A program made the translations under genes and the position numbers. This document shows positions 34,546 to 44,277 of a stretch of 64,000 nucleotides of DNA, in pieces; the stretch's first letter is position 1; the number at the start of each line of letters is the position of its first letter. The notes beneath the pieces were generated by a model. The model saw only the letters and a list, made by a program, of their open reading frames with translations. It was not told the origin of the DNA and ran no database searches. The DNA is from an uncultured Bacteroidia bacterium (GTDB lineage: Bacteria > Bacteroidota > Bacteroidia > Bacteroidales > UBA932): contig CACZMF010000005.1 in NCBI GenBank assembly GCA_902782225.1, positions 186,001 to 250,000 of the forward strand, written 5' to 3'.

Positions 34546-37185
34546 TTATTTTGCCGTGGCCACTTTGACGAGGGCTTCGAGGGCATCCTTCAGGCCTGCA
34601 ATTTCCTTGCCGCCTGCCGTGGCGATGCCGGGCTGGCCGCCACCGCCGCCCTGGATGAACTTCGCGCCTTCGCGTATGTCCTTGCCGGCGTTGCGGCCTG
34701 CGGCCACGAGGTCGTCGGAATACATCAGCAGCAGCTGGGGCTTGCCGGCGGCTTCGTAGGCGGCCACGAGGGCGGCGTTCGAAAGCTGCTTCTGGAGGGC
34801 CAGCGCCGCATTGCGGAGCATCGCGGGATCGGCGTTCAGCTGGAATGCAGGGGTGATCCTGATGAGCTTCATACCACCCGCATCCTCGGCCATAGCGCTC
34901 AGGCGGCGGGCAAGCTCGGAGGCCTGCATCTTTGCGAATTCTTCCGCCTGCTTCTTGAAGGTGGCGTTGTCTTCGATCATCTTCTGGATGGCTCCGGCGA
35001 GGTCGGGAACGTTGTTGAAGAACGAGCGTGCGGTCTTCAGCAGGTTCTGCATTCCGAAGACCATCTGCTCCGCCTCTTCGCCGGTCACCGCCTCGATACG
35101 GCGCACTCCGGCTGCGATTGCGGACTCGGACACTATCTTGAAGAGGCCTATGTTGCCGGTGGCGCTGGTGTGGCAGCCGCCGCAGAGCTCCACGCTGGGG
35201 CCGAACTTGACCACGCGCACGCGGTCGCCGTACTTCTCCCCGAAGAGGGCCATTGCGCCGAGGCTCTGGGCCTCGGCCATGGTGGCGTCGCGCTTTTCGG
35301 AGAGCGGGAAGTTGCTGCGTATGAGCTCGTTGACCCTCTTTTCGACCGCCGCCACCTGCTCGTCGCTGAGCTTCTCGAAATGGGAGAAGTCGAAGCGGAA
35401 GCCCTTGTCGGACACGAACGAACCCTTCTGCTCCACGTGGGTGCCGAGGATCTCGCGCAGGGCCCTGTGCATAAGGTGGGTGCAGCTGTGGTTATTTGCG
35501 ATCTTCTGCCTGCGGGCGGCGTCCACCGTGAGGGTGAAGGGACCGGTGCAGTCGGCGGGAAGGTGCTCCGCGATGTGGATCGTGAGCTCGTTTTCCTTGA
35601 CGGTGTTGAGTATCTTTATGATTTCGCCGTCGGCGGCCGTGATGGTGCCGGTGTCGCCGATCTCGCCGCCCATTTCGCCATAGAACGGGGTGCGGTCGAA
35701 GACCAGCTGGAGCATCTCCTTGTTCTTCTGCACCACGGTGCGGCTCTTCAGGAGGCGGGCCCCGGTGATCTCGACTGCGTCGTAGCCTTCAAACACCACG
35801 TCTTCGCCCGCGGCATAGACCGTCCAGTCGCCGAAGGTGTTGGATGTGGCGTTGCGGGCGCGGTCTTTCTGCTGCTGGAGCTCGGCCTTGAAGCCTTCTT
35901 CATCCACCTTGAAGCCGCGCTCGGCTGCGATGAGTTCGGTGAGGTCGATGGGGAATCCGTAGGTGTCGAAGAGCTTGAATGCCTCGGAGCCGGGGATGAG
36001 CTTGCTCCCGGCGTTGCGCTCCATGCAGTCGTCCAGGAGCTTGATGCCGCGGTCCAGGGTGCGCAGGAAGGCCATTTCCTCCTCGCGGATGACGGATTCG
36101 ATAAGTTTCTGCTGCCTGGGCAGTTCGGGATAGGCCTCGCCCATATCGTCCACCAGCTGCTGCACGAGGGTGCAGAGGAAAGGCTCGCCGAGGCCCAGGA
36201 AGGTGTAGCCGTAGCGCACGGCACGGCGGAGGATCCTGCGGATCACGTAGCCCGCCTTGACGTTGCTCGGGAGCTGGCCGTCGGCTATGGAGAAGGAGAT
36301 GGCGCGGATGTGGTCGGCGATGACGCGCATCGCAACGTCCACATCCTTGCTCTCGCCGTAGCGGTGTCCGCTGAGTTCACCTATGCGGCCCAGCATGCCG
36401 GTGAATACGTCGGAGTCGTAGTTGCTGTTCTTGCCCTGGAGCACGGCGCAGAGGCGCTCGAAGCCCATTCCGGTGTCGATATTCTTGGCGGGAAGGGGCT
36501 CCAGGTGGCCGTCGGCGAAGCGCTGGAACTGCATGAACACGAGGTTCCAGATTTCGATCACGTGGGGGTCGGACTTGTTGACGAGCTCGCGGCCGGGGAT
36601 GCCGCTTGCGGCCTTCTCTTCGGCGCTGCGGATGTCGATGTGGACCTCGGAGCAGGGGCCACAGGGGCCGGTGTCGCCCATTTCCCAGAAGTTGTCGTGC
36701 TTGTTGCCGAGCAGGACGTGGTCTTCGGGGAGGTGCTTGAGCCAGGCTTCCTTGGCTTCCTGGTCCATGGTGGTGCCGTCTTCGGCCGAGCCCTCGAACA
36801 CGGTGGCGTAGAGGAGGTTCTTGTCTATCTTATAGACTTCGGTGAGAAGCTCCCATGCCCAGTCGATGGCCTCGGTCTTGAAGTAGTCGCCGAAACTCCA
36901 GTTGCCGAGCATCTCGAACATCGTGTGGTGGTAGGTGTCGTGGCCGACCTCCTCGAGGTCGTTGTGCTTGCCGCTCACGCGGAGGCACTTCTGGGTATCG
37001 GCAGCGCGGTTGAACGCGGTGCTCTTGTTGCCGAGGAAGATGTCCTTGAACTGGTTCATTCCGGCATTGGTGAACATGAGGGTGGGGTCGTTCTTGACGA
37101 CCATAGGTGCGGAGGGCACGATAGTGTGTCCTTTGGAGGCGAAGAAGTCGAGGAACTTCTGCCGTATTTCTTTCGATGTAAGCAT
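34546..37185 (-). CDS. alaS: Alanyl-tRNA synthetase
   Basis: The start is the ATG at 37185 ([15 protein letters not shown], 879 residues). The class II catalytic core shows [19 protein letters not shown] and CGPCSEVH. The editing domain carries zinc-binding HSCTH-x(3)-H and CGGCH, and the C-terminal DHHA1 domain ends with [14 protein letters not shown]. All expected domains are present at normal length. The 3' neighbour is the permease-Fmt fusion, 12 bases away. Confidence 0.99.
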   Translation of the reverse strand: MLTSKEIRQKFLDFFASKGHTIVPSAPMVVKNDPTLMFTNAGMNQFKDIFLGNKSTAFNRAADTQKCLRVSGKHNDLEEVGHDTYHHTMFEMLGNWSFGDYFKTEAIDWAWELLTEVYKIDKNLLYATVFEGSAEDGTTMDQEAKEAWLKHLPEDHVLLGNKHDNFWEMGDTGPCGPCSEVHIDIRSAEEKAASGIPGRELVNKSDPHVIEIWNLVFMQFQRFADGHLEPLPAKNIDTGMGFERLCAVLQGKNSNYDSDVFTGMLGRIGELSGHRYGESKDVDVAMRVIADHIRAISFSIADGQLPSNVKAGYVIRRILRRAVRYGYTFLGLGEPFLCTLVQQLVDDMGEAYPELPRQQKLIESVIREEEMAFLRTLDRGIKLLDDCMERNAGSKLIPGSEAFKLFDTYGFPIDLTELIAAERGFKVDEEGFKAELQQQKDRARNATSNTFGDWTVYAAGEDVVFEGYDAVEITGARLLKSRTVVQKNKEMLQLVFDRTPFYGEMGGEIGDTGTITAADGEIIKILNTVKENELTIHIAEHLPADCTGPFTLTVDAARRQKIANNHSCTHLMHRALREILGTHVEQKGSFVSDKGFRFDFSHFEKLSDEQVAAVEKRVNELIRSNFPLSEKRDATMAEAQSLGAMALFGEKYGDRVRVVKFGPSVELCGGCHTSATGNIGLFKIVSESAIAAGVRRIEAVTGEEAEQMVFGMQNLLKTARSFFNNVPDLAGAIQKMIEDNATFKKQAEEFAKMQASELARRLSAMAEDAGGMKLIRITPAFQLNADPAMLRNAALALQKQLSNAALVAAYEAAGKPQLLLMYSDDLVAAGRNAGKDIREGAKFIQGGGGGQPGIATAGGKEIAGLKDALEALVKVATAK

Positions 37186-37187
37186 AG

Positions 37188-37220
37188 CTTGCAAAGTTAC
37201 TAATAATTTCGTTATCTTTG
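37188..37220 (+). promoter_or_regulatory. Promoter of the coiled-coil membrane protein gene
   Basis: CTTG at 37188-37191 (TTG core), 21 bases, TATCTTTG at 37213-37220; the ATG follows at 37227. It overlaps the divergent alaS promoter. Confidence 0.6.
37192..37199 (-). promoter_or_regulatory. Bacteroidota -7 element (TAACTTTG) of alaS
   Basis: TAACTTTG on the minus strand lies six bases before the alaS ATG, inside the divergent promoter region. A -33 partner is not clear. Confidence 0.5.
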
Positions 37221-37226
37221 CGTATT

Positions 37227-38042
37227 ATGAGGGTAAAACAAAAACTCTGGCTGAGTCTCGGCGTCGCCCTGGCGCTGATCGCCCTGGGGGTGCGGCTGCT
37301 CTTCGTGGAAGCGGCGTTCAAATACGGCCTGATACTGATCGGCGCCGTCTTTCTCGCCTTCCTCGTGTGGAAAGCCTTCATCAAGAGCGGGCAGGAAGAC
37401 CTGTCGCGCAGCGAAGAGAGGCGCCTGGAGCTGGAATCCGAGGTCAACGAGCTGAAGCACAAGCTGGAAGAAGTCACGTCCAGCCCCCTCAACGTCACGT
37501 CCCTGAGCTCCGTGCTGCACCTTGCCGTGCTCAACATAGACACCTCGTTCACACGCACTTACGTGCGGGAAGACCCGGAGCGCCGGCTCGAATTCAACGG
37601 CGCCCTGAAGGCGGATATCTGCGCCGAATACGGCATACGGCTGGAAGAGGTGCGCTTCCGCTACGACGAGCAGCGGGACACGCTGATGCTCTCCGACTTC
37701 CACCCCGGCCTGCTCTCGTTCTCGAAGAAGCAGCTGAGTTGGAAGCTGGCGCGCTCCTGGCACGGCCGCAGCATACTCGGAATCCCGGTCGCCCCGGCAT
37801 CGGACGCCCTTGCAGATGCCTACACGCGGGAAATGAAAGAGTCCATAAGGGCCGAGGTGGAGGCAGAAATCGACTCCCGGAGCATAGCCGAATTCGAGTG
37901 GCTCGCCCCTGTGGTGTCGCGCCAGGTCACGGACGTGCTACGAGCCGCCATCGGCCGTCCCACCGCCCGTGTGGAGATCGTCGAGTCCGCCCCGGCCGCA
38001 GCCGGCTTCCTGCCCCTGGGAGAGTTCTACCAGAAGAAATGA
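37227..38042 (+). CDS. Uncharacterised membrane-anchored coiled-coil protein
   Basis: The ATG at 37227 (MRVKQKLWLSLG) gives 271 residues. Two closely spaced hydrophobic helices (LWLSLGVALALIALGVRLLF and YGLILIGAVFLAFLVW) are followed by a coiled coil (SRSEERRLELESEVNELKHKLEEV) and a soluble alpha/beta domain of about 190 residues that faces the cytoplasm. I recognise no catalytic motif; there is some resemblance in layout to DUF4230-type Bacteroidota proteins. Its stop codon abuts a 108-base palindrome. Confidence 0.75.
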   Translation: MRVKQKLWLSLGVALALIALGVRLLFVEAAFKYGLILIGAVFLAFLVWKAFIKSGQEDLSRSEERRLELESEVNELKHKLEEVTSSPLNVTSLSSVLHLAVLNIDTSFTRTYVREDPERRLEFNGALKADICAEYGIRLEEVRFRYDEQRDTLMLSDFHPGLLSFSKKQLSWKLARSWHGRSILGIPVAPASDALADAYTREMKESIRAEVEAEIDSRSIAEFEWLAPVVSRQVTDVLRAAIGRPTARVEIVESAPAAAGFLPLGEFYQKK

Positions 38043-38150
38043 CCGTTTTTCGCAACCCGCTGTGAATCAACCACATCCGTATCTCCTATGCGCCGTTTGG
38101 AGCACAGGAGAATAGAAACGGGCTGAGTATCAGAGAGTTACGAAAAACGG
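38043..38150. repeat. 108-base imperfect palindrome between convergent genes
   Basis: CCGTTTTTCG (38043-38052) is repeated inversely as CGAAAAACGG (38141-38150), and the arms continue to match at about two-thirds of the next 40 positions (AAC-x-C-x-CTG, TCTCCTxTGC). It begins at the base after the stop codon of the 37227 gene. It may act as a bidirectional terminator for that gene and ribF, or be a remnant of a mobile palindromic repeat. Confidence 0.7.
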
Positions 38151-38163
38151 CAAGGGCGCGTTT

Positions 38164-39042
38164 TCAGATCGAGGAGACCTGGGCGGCGTCGGCGGTGAGC
38201 TGGAGGCGGAGGTCCTGAAGGGAGGCGAACTTTCGTTCGTCGCGGATGCGGGAGATGAAATCGACGGTGAGGTCGAGGCCGTAGATCATTTCGTCGAAAT
38301 CGAATATATACGTCTCTATCGTCAGCACCTTCTGGTCGCTGACCGTCGGCCGCACGCCGATGTTGGTCATACCGGTGTAGGAGCTACCGTTTGCCGTGAA
38401 CACGGCGGTTTTATACACGCCGTTGCGCGGGACGAGCATCAGGGGTTCGTAGAGCTTGATGTTGGCCGTCGGGAAGCCTATGGTGCGGCCGAGGCGGTTG
38501 CCGGGCACCACGACGCCGTGGAGGCGGTAGGGGCGGCCGAGGAGGCGGGAGGCGAGCGCCACGTCGCCGGCCTCGAGGGCCGTGCGGATGCGCGTGGACG
38601 ATACGGGCGCGCCGTCCACGCACACCGGAGGCGTGATCACGGCGTCCAGCCCCATCCCGGCGGCGAGCGCCGCTATCTTCTCCGGGCCGGCCTGCTCCAC
38701 GCCGAAGCGTGTGTCGTAGCCCAGCACCAGCGCCGAGCACTGGTAGTCGCGGCACAGCATCCTGAGGTATTGCTCTGCGGAGAGCGCTGCAAACTCACGG
38801 GAGAACGGAATGGTCTCCACTGCGTCCACGCCCAGCGCCTTCAGCATCTCCACGCGCTCAGCGCGGGAAGTCAGGTAGCGCAGCGAATCCGCGCCGCTCT
38901 GGAGGACTGCCCGGGGATGCGGCCAGAAAGTCACCACAAGACTCTGCTCCCCTCTGGCGCGGGCCTCGGAAAGCAGAGTCTCGATGACAAGACGGTGCCC
39001 GGGATGAACGCCGTCGAAAAAGCCTGTGGCTACTACAGCCAT
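38164..39042 (-). CDS. ribF: Bifunctional riboflavin kinase/FAD synthetase
   Basis: I start the protein at the ATG at 39042 (MAVVATGFFDGVHPGHR, 292 residues); the frame continues upstream but overlaps the phosphorylase gene. The N-terminal FAD synthetase domain has the nucleotidyltransferase motifs GFFDGVHPGH and SSTRIR. The C-terminal flavokinase domain has GRTIGFPTANI and NIGVRPT. It converts riboflavin to FMN and FAD. It overlaps the end of the phosphorylase gene by ten bases. Confidence 0.96.
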   Translation of the reverse strand: MAVVATGFFDGVHPGHRLVIETLLSEARARGEQSLVVTFWPHPRAVLQSGADSLRYLTSRAERVEMLKALGVDAVETIPFSREFAALSAEQYLRMLCRDYQCSALVLGYDTRFGVEQAGPEKIAALAAGMGLDAVITPPVCVDGAPVSSTRIRTALEAGDVALASRLLGRPYRLHGVVVPGNRLGRTIGFPTANIKLYEPLMLVPRNGVYKTAVFTANGSSYTGMTNIGVRPTVSDQKVLTIETYIFDFDEMIYGLDLTVDFISRIRDERKFASLQDLRLQLTADAAQVSSI

Positions 39043-41597
39043 TTGACCAGAGGGAAGTCCTGGCGGTGCGGCAGAGCAGGATTGTTGGCATACATGCGGA
39101 TGCCGACCTGATACATGCCGGTGCGGTCGGGCTCCACGGAAGTGGCGTAGCGAGCTATACCGTCGGCATATTCCATGACCTCGTACTGCTTGATCTCCTG
39201 GATATGGAGGTTGCCCTTCGAGTCGGAGGTGGCGAAAATCATCTCCACGCCTATGTCTTCGGGCTTCAGGCGGCCCAGGTCGAGGATCACCTCGCCGTGG
39301 ATGGGGTCGTGCTTCGACACCACGTAGGAGGCGTCGGGCTGCTGGCAGGACACCACGCGTATGTTGTCCCATTCGGAAAGCACGCGCTGCTTCCAGGCCG
39401 CGATGTAGCGGGCGCCGGCATTGCCGTTTTCGGCAATCTCGTTGTAGCGGGCCGCCTGCGGGATGTAGTACTGGTTGCAGTAGTCGGTGAGCATACGGTT
39501 CGTGGTGAAATTGCTGGCCACGCGGGCTATCGTGTTCTTGATGTAGCCCACCCACTCCTTGGAGATGTGGGTGCGGTCGTTGAAGTTGTAGTATGCCGGG
39601 GCGATCTCGTTCTCGATGGTGGCGTAGATGGTGGCCGCATCGAGCTCGTTCTGGTAGTGCTGGTCCTCGTAGGTGCGCTCCTGGGGCAGGGCCCAGCCGG
39701 CGTCTTCCTGGTAGCCTTCCACCCACCAGCCGTCGAGCACGGAGAAGTGCATGACGCCATTCATCGCGGCCTTCTCGCCGGAAGTGCCGGATGCCTCGAG
39801 GGGACGGGTCGGGTTGTTGAGCCACACGTCCACGCCCTGGACGAGCCTCTTGGCGAGGCGGATGTCATATCCGGGCACGAACACTATCTTGCCGAGGAAC
39901 CTGTCTTCCTTGGAGATGTCGATGATCTGCTTGATGAGGTCCTGGCCGGCGCCGTCGGCGGGGTGCGCCTTGCCGGCGAACACGAACTGCACGGGGTGCT
40001 CGGGGTTGTTCACGATGGAGTCGAGCCTGTCGAGGTCGCTGAACAGAAGGGTAGCGCGCTTGTAGGTGGCGAAGCGGCGGGCGAAGCCGATGGTCAGCAC
40101 GTCGGGACGGAATATCTCGTTGATCTTGACTATCTGGGTGGGGGTGTAGTGGCTGCAGAGCGTGGGATCGGAGATGCGCTCGGTCACGGTCTTGACCAAT
40201 TCGTCCTTGAGGCGCTTGCGGACCTGCCAGATCTCGTCGTCGGGGACCTTGTAGATGCGGTCGAAGCAGCTCTTGTCGTAGTGGCCGGTGCGGAATTCGG
40301 GGCCGAACACCTTATAGTGGACGGCTTTCCAGTCGCGGGCGGCCCAGGTGGCGTAGTGGACGCCGTTGGTCACGTAGCTGATGTGGAGCTCCTCGGGGAG
40401 GTAGCCCTTGTACATATCCTTGAAGATGTCCTGGCTCACCTTGCCGTGGAGCATCGACACGCCGTTGACGTTCTGGCTCAAATTGGCGGCAAGCACGCTC
40501 ATGCTGAACTTTTCGGAAGCGTTGTCGGGGTGGATCTTTCCGAGCGAAAGCATTGTGTCCCAATCGATTCCGAAGCGGCCGGGATAGTGGCCGAGATACT
40601 TGGAGAGGAGGCCTTCGTCGAAAGAGTCGTGGCCTGCGGGCACAGGGGTATGGGTGGTGAACAGGCCGCTGGCACGGATCAGCTCCAGGGACTCGTTGAA
40701 GTCGAGGTGCTGGTCCTGCATATACTCGCGGAGTCTCTCGAGGCCGGCGAATGCGGCATGTCCTTCGTTGAGATGATAGATCGTGGGATTGAGCCCGAGC
40801 TCACGGAGGGCGCGCACGCCGCCGATTCCGAGCAGGATTTCCTGCTTGAGGCGGTTTTCCCAGTCGCCGCCGTAGAGCTGGTGGGTGACCTGGCGGTCTT
40901 CGGGGAGGTTGGCCTCGAAATCGGTGTCGAGGAGGTAGAGGTCGGTGCGGCCCACCTCGACCTTCCAGATGCGGGCGGTCATTTCCCTGCCGGGCATGGA
41001 CATCTTCACGGTGCGCCAGTTGCCGTTCTCGTCAAGCACGGGAGCGGCAGGGATCTTCAGGAAGTCCTGGGCGTCGTATTCGGCCACCTGGTTGCCCTGG
41101 GGAGTGATGCGCTGGGTGAAATAGCCATAGCGGTAGAGCAGGCCCACGGCCACCATGTTCACATTCATGTCGGACGACTCCTTGAGGTAGTCGCCGGCGA
41201 GGATGCCCAGGCCTCCGGAGTAGATCTTGAGGGAGGTCTCCAGGCCGTATTCCATACAGAAATAGGCCACGGAAGGCTCCGTGCGCTTGCTTTTCAACTC
41301 CATATAGCGGTTGAAGTCGTCCATCACGGCGCGGAGGCTGGACAGGAAAGACACGTCTTTTGCCAGCTCGTTGTAGCGCTTGAGGCTGACCTTGTCCAAT
41401 ATCGCCATCGGATTGTGGCCGGAGCTGTGCCAAATATCTGAGTCTATGGTTTTGAAAAGAAGCTTGGCGTCTTCGTTCCAACACCACCAAAGGTTCTTGC
41501 AAAGGGTCTCAAGCCCTGAAAGTTCTTCCGGCAAATGCCGCGTGACCATCACGCTCTTCCACGCCGGATCACCTACGTCAAATCTGTTATTCTGCAT
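39033..41597 (-). CDS. glgP: Alpha-glucan (glycogen/starch) phosphorylase, GT35
   Basis: The 854-residue enzyme belongs to the short alpha-glucan phosphorylase group. Signatures include VAYFCMEYGLETSLKIYSGG, IYHLNEGHAAFAGLERL and the pyridoxal-phosphate lysine in ASGTSGEKAAMNG. It releases glucose-1-phosphate from glycogen or maltodextrins in the cytoplasm. It is the promoter-distal glycogen gene; an AT-rich pair of lipoproteins separates it from the GH57 gene. A TATCTTTG element precedes it. Confidence 0.96.
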   Translation of the reverse strand: MQNNRFDVGDPAWKSVMVTRHLPEELSGLETLCKNLWWCWNEDAKLLFKTIDSDIWHSSGHNPMAILDKVSLKRYNELAKDVSFLSSLRAVMDDFNRYMELKSKRTEPSVAYFCMEYGLETSLKIYSGGLGILAGDYLKESSDMNVNMVAVGLLYRYGYFTQRITPQGNQVAEYDAQDFLKIPAAPVLDENGNWRTVKMSMPGREMTARIWKVEVGRTDLYLLDTDFEANLPEDRQVTHQLYGGDWENRLKQEILLGIGGVRALRELGLNPTIYHLNEGHAAFAGLERLREYMQDQHLDFNESLELIRASGLFTTHTPVPAGHDSFDEGLLSKYLGHYPGRFGIDWDTMLSLGKIHPDNASEKFSMSVLAANLSQNVNGVSMLHGKVSQDIFKDMYKGYLPEELHISYVTNGVHYATWAARDWKAVHYKVFGPEFRTGHYDKSCFDRIYKVPDDEIWQVRKRLKDELVKTVTERISDPTLCSHYTPTQIVKINEIFRPDVLTIGFARRFATYKRATLLFSDLDRLDSIVNNPEHPVQFVFAGKAHPADGAGQDLIKQIIDISKEDRFLGKIVFVPGYDIRLAKRLVQGVDVWLNNPTRPLEASGTSGEKAAMNGVMHFSVLDGWWVEGYQEDAGWALPQERTYEDQHYQNELDAATIYATIENEIAPAYYNFNDRTHISKEWVGYIKNTIARVASNFTTNRMLTDYCNQYYIPQAARYNEIAENGNAGARYIAAWKQRVLSEWDNIRVVSCQQPDASYVVSKHDPIHGEVILDLGRLKPEDIGVEMIFATSDSKGNLHIQEIKQYEVMEYADGIARYATSVEPDRTGMYQVGIRMYANNPALPHRQDFPLVKWL

Positions 41598-41605
41598 AAT
41601 GGGTG

Positions 41606-41613
41606 CAAAGATA
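41606..41613 (-). promoter_or_regulatory. Bacteroidota -7 element (TATCTTTG) of the phosphorylase gene
   Basis: TATCTTTG on the minus strand, nine bases before the ATG at 41597, with TTG at 18 bases further upstream, slightly short of the usual spacing. Confidence 0.55.
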
Positions 41614-41625
41614 CTTTTTTTTTTG

Positions 41626-42297
41626 CTATCTCAATTTTTTCCCGCCAATAATTCTTCCTGCCATCTTCGTCGTGAAATCAAGGCGGCCATCAGAAATATG
41701 ATATTTGTAGGTCGTGTCCTGGACTAACTTTTCTCCAAACCGTGGATATTTAGACTCAAACGTCGCATCAAATTCAACCCTGAGAATAATATTGGGATCA
41801 TCCACTTTACGAGTGAATGACATCCACCCGGATTCTATTGAGGCGCGATCATCACCACTCATCATATCCTGAGTAAAATCCCATATTTGCTGATAACGAT
41901 ACTGATAGTCCCGCTCCTTCAAGTAGGTCTGCGTTTTATCGAAATAGTTCTTTTCTCCATCATTAATGTACGGAGCGTTGACAAACCACCTCCAGCCATT
42001 GCCAAGCCTATAAAAAAACTCAAACATAATGATGTTTTTATCCGTATGCCACTTTTGAGGAATCGCCCGATCTTCACAATATGAAAGACATGTAAAGGTA
42101 ACATCTCCAAAATATTCCCCGGAATTGTAGTACCCATTCCCCCAGCCTCGCCCGGGACGTCCCTGATAAACATCATATTCCTGGCCGTTCACCTTGTAGC
42201 TGTAATGGAGATAGTACAAGTCGCTGTCATCCTCTTTCTCTACGCAAGAACAACAACTCATAATCAGCAAAAATGTCCAAAGAACATTAATCTTCAT
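41626..42297 (-). CDS. Uncharacterised lipoprotein, paralogue A
   Basis: The 223-residue protein has a lipoprotein signal ending MSCCSC (Cys18). The mature part is rich in aromatic residues and reads like a beta-sandwich. It shares with its upstream neighbour the order: Y-x-[HF]-[YS]-[SF]-x-[KE]-N-G, a YI-[NE]-DG-[EK]-K-x-Y segment, GWMSF-[TS]-R, ILRV-x-F-[DE]-A and the C-terminal D-[GR]-x-DFTTKMA-x-[RK]-IIGG-x-[RK]-LR. Function is unknown. Composition is AT-rich compared with the glycogen genes on both sides. Confidence 0.7.
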   Translation of the reverse strand: MKINVLWTFLLIMSCCSCVEKEDDSDLYYLHYSYKVNGQEYDVYQGRPGRGWGNGYYNSGEYFGDVTFTCLSYCEDRAIPQKWHTDKNIIMFEFFYRLGNGWRWFVNAPYINDGEKNYFDKTQTYLKERDYQYRYQQIWDFTQDMMSGDDRASIESGWMSFTRKVDDPNIILRVEFDATFESKYPRFGEKLVQDTTYKYHISDGRLDFTTKMAGRIIGGKKLR

Positions 42298-42302
42298 ACA
42301 AA

Positions 42303-42944
42303 TTATCTTAATCTTTCACCGCCTATTATTTTATTTGCCATTTTTGTCGTAAAATCAATCCGTCCATCACGATAGCGTAATGTGTCTTTTCGCTCTTTCC
42401 CACTGACATAATCCGCCTCAAATGACACCCTTAGTATGATATCTGTATTATCGGTGTTTCTTGAGAAAGACATCCATCCCCAAAGTAAATCATTTCCTCG
42501 CAATAAGACATATTTATCGTTAAGGGTCCATAGGCCTGAACTGCCAATGACATTATATCCAAGATAAATCCCGGAAAACTGTTCTTTCTTCTTAACCAGC
42601 GAGGTATCGCAATAGTATTTTTTTCCGTCTTCGATATAATATGAATCAATTACCCACACTAGTTCGGGTTCAATTTGAGATGTTCTGGTTGGAGTTCTAG
42701 TAGTAGCATAATGAAACTGTGACATACTTTGATCCCATATTGCTAATTCATTCTCATTTTGAGACCCAATATGCCGCCACGTTGAAGAGAAGACAGCATT
42801 TTCAGATTTAAAGCTAGCGAAATCAATCAAAGTTCCATTCTCTTTGAAACTAAAATAGCAGTATGGCAAGTCATCGTTTATAGCCACTTTTTGGCACGAC
42901 AATAAAAGTAGAATGGTGAGAACAAATACAATCCTTAATCTCAT
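42303..42944 (-). CDS. Uncharacterised lipoprotein, paralogue B
   Basis: The 213-residue protein has a lipoprotein signal ending LLLLSC (Cys17) and is clearly homologous to the downstream gene (GWMSFSR, ILRVSFEA, DFTTKMANKIIGGERLR). The two are tandem duplicates, five bases apart and probably co-transcribed. It is strongly AT-rich. No enzymatic motif is seen. A short gene-free stretch of about 150 bases without notable structure separates it from the GH57 gene. Confidence 0.7.
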   Translation of the reverse strand: MRLRIVFVLTILLLLSCQKVAINDDLPYCYFSFKENGTLIDFASFKSENAVFSSTWRHIGSQNENELAIWDQSMSQFHYATTRTPTRTSQIEPELVWVIDSYYIEDGKKYYCDTSLVKKKEQFSGIYLGYNVIGSSGLWTLNDKYVLLRGNDLLWGWMSFSRNTDNTDIILRVSFEADYVSGKERKDTLRYRDGRIDFTTKMANKIIGGERLR

Positions 42945-43092
42945 AAACTCTTCTCGTCTTAAAGAGGCGGCAAGCCTTTAGTTATTGTAATCGTGAAATC
43001 TTGCAGCCAAGTAGAACCACCATACAGCATCCCGGAAACAGTTGAAGTTTCCTGGATATAAAATTAATCATTCAATGGCAGCAGACAGTTGC

Positions 43093-44277
43093 TTAGCCGG
43101 CGTCGTTGATGCGGATGATGAAGTCGCTGAGTACGTTCATATAGTTGATGAACGCCTCGTAGGGAGTCTCGTAAGGGCTGAAGCGCTTGTGGATCTCACC
43201 GTCGGAGAAGAACTTGGTGCACATATAATACAGGTGGTCGCTCTCCTGCAGGTGGCCGAAATCGGCCCAGAGCTCGGGATCGCCGATGAGGGCCAGCTTC
43301 TCGGTCTGGCGATACAGCTTGTTGAAGGCATCCTGCTGCAGTTCGTTGCCGAGCCACGCGCTGAGGTCCCTCTCTTCGTCGGCCCAGGAAATGGGATCCG
43401 GCACACTGAGGGAGGCCACGGGCTTGATGTTCTTCGCCGCCTGGGCGGGGGTCACGAACTCCATCCCGCCGTCCGAGAGCACCTGCGCGGGCAGGGCGCG
43501 CATGAAATCGAGTATGCCGCTCTCGGCCTTCTGGTGCTCGCCGAAGGTCTCGTAGTCCATGAACAGGTTCACGATATCTCCGTCAGCCTCCTTGAGCCAT
43601 CCGGTAAACTTCTCGGCCGTCAGGGGCCACTCGGACCAGCCGCGCTCGGAGAAGCGGAAGGCCAGGTCGTCGCTGAGCTGGTAGTTGCGGAGAAGGAGCT
43701 TCAGGCGGGGCTGGGACTCGGCAGTGTAGATATAATCCGGACTCTGCCAGCCCATGATGTGGCGGGCGCCTTCCGTGAGCATGGTCTTGAATCCGAGGTC
43801 ATAGACCTGGCGGGCGATGGCGTCGGAATAGATGAGCTCGGTGTTGCGGAAGGTCACGGGAGTGACGCCGAGGTATTCCTCGACGGCCTTCTTGTGCTTC
43901 TCCACCTGGTGGATGAACTCGGCGGGGGCGGCCAGGGAGGCAAGCGAGTGGTAGTAGGTCTCGCAGAGGAACTCCACCTTGCCGGTGGCTGCAAGCTTAC
44001 GGAAGCTGTCCAACACCTCGGGGGCGTAGCGGTCGAACTGCTCGAGCGCCGAGCCGGAGATCGAAAAAGCCACCTTGAACTTGCCCTTGCTCTTGGTGAT
44101 GGCCTCGAGAAGCAGTTCATTCATCGGCAGATAGCACTTCTGCGCCACTCTCTTGAGGATGGTGCGGTTGGCGTAGTCGTCGTAGTAGTGGGAGTCCTTC
44201 CCTATGTCGAAGAACCGGTACTGACGGAGCCTTGTGGGCTGATGGACCTGGAAATAAAGGCAGATTGACTTTTTCAT
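43093..44277 (-). CDS. GH57-family alpha-glucan-active glycoside hydrolase
   Basis: The start is the ATG at 44277 (MKKSICLYFQVHQPTRLR, 394 residues). GH57 hallmarks are VHQP near the N-terminus, VEFLCETYYHSL with the catalytic Glu, FRNTELIYSD, and LFMDYETFGEHQ with the acid/base Asp. The family contains alpha-amylases and 4-alpha-glucanotransferases. In Bacteroidota it is regularly coupled with a GT4 glycogen synthase. It overlaps that gene by four bases. No signal peptide is present, so it is cytoplasmic. Confidence 0.93.
   Translation of the reverse strand: MKKSICLYFQVHQPTRLRQYRFFDIGKDSHYYDDYANRTILKRVAQKCYLPMNELLLEAITKSKGKFKVAFSISGSALEQFDRYAPEVLDSFRKLAATGKVEFLCETYYHSLASLAAPAEFIHQVEKHKKAVEEYLGVTPVTFRNTELIYSDAIARQVYDLGFKTMLTEGARHIMGWQSPDYIYTAESQPRLKLLLRNYQLSDDLAFRFSERGWSEWPLTAEKFTGWLKEADGDIVNLFMDYETFGEHQKAESGILDFMRALPAQVLSDGGMEFVTPAQAAKNIKPVASLSVPDPISWADEERDLSAWLGNELQQDAFNKLYRQTEKLALIGDPELWADFGHLQESDHLYYMCTKFFSDGEIHKRFSPYETPYEAFINYMNVLSDFIIRINDAG

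Noticed and set aside
33997..37203. Very long plus-strand open frame of about 1068 codons
   Set aside because: It is antisense to alaS and the permease part of the fusion gene. It is an artefact of high GC and biased third positions, and its translation is rich in Val/Gly/Ala/His with no domain.
39043..39825. Upstream extension of ribF to a 553-residue protein
   Set aside because: The extra part lies wholly inside the phosphorylase gene in another frame, and FAD synthetase proteins begin at the GFFDGVHPGH segment.
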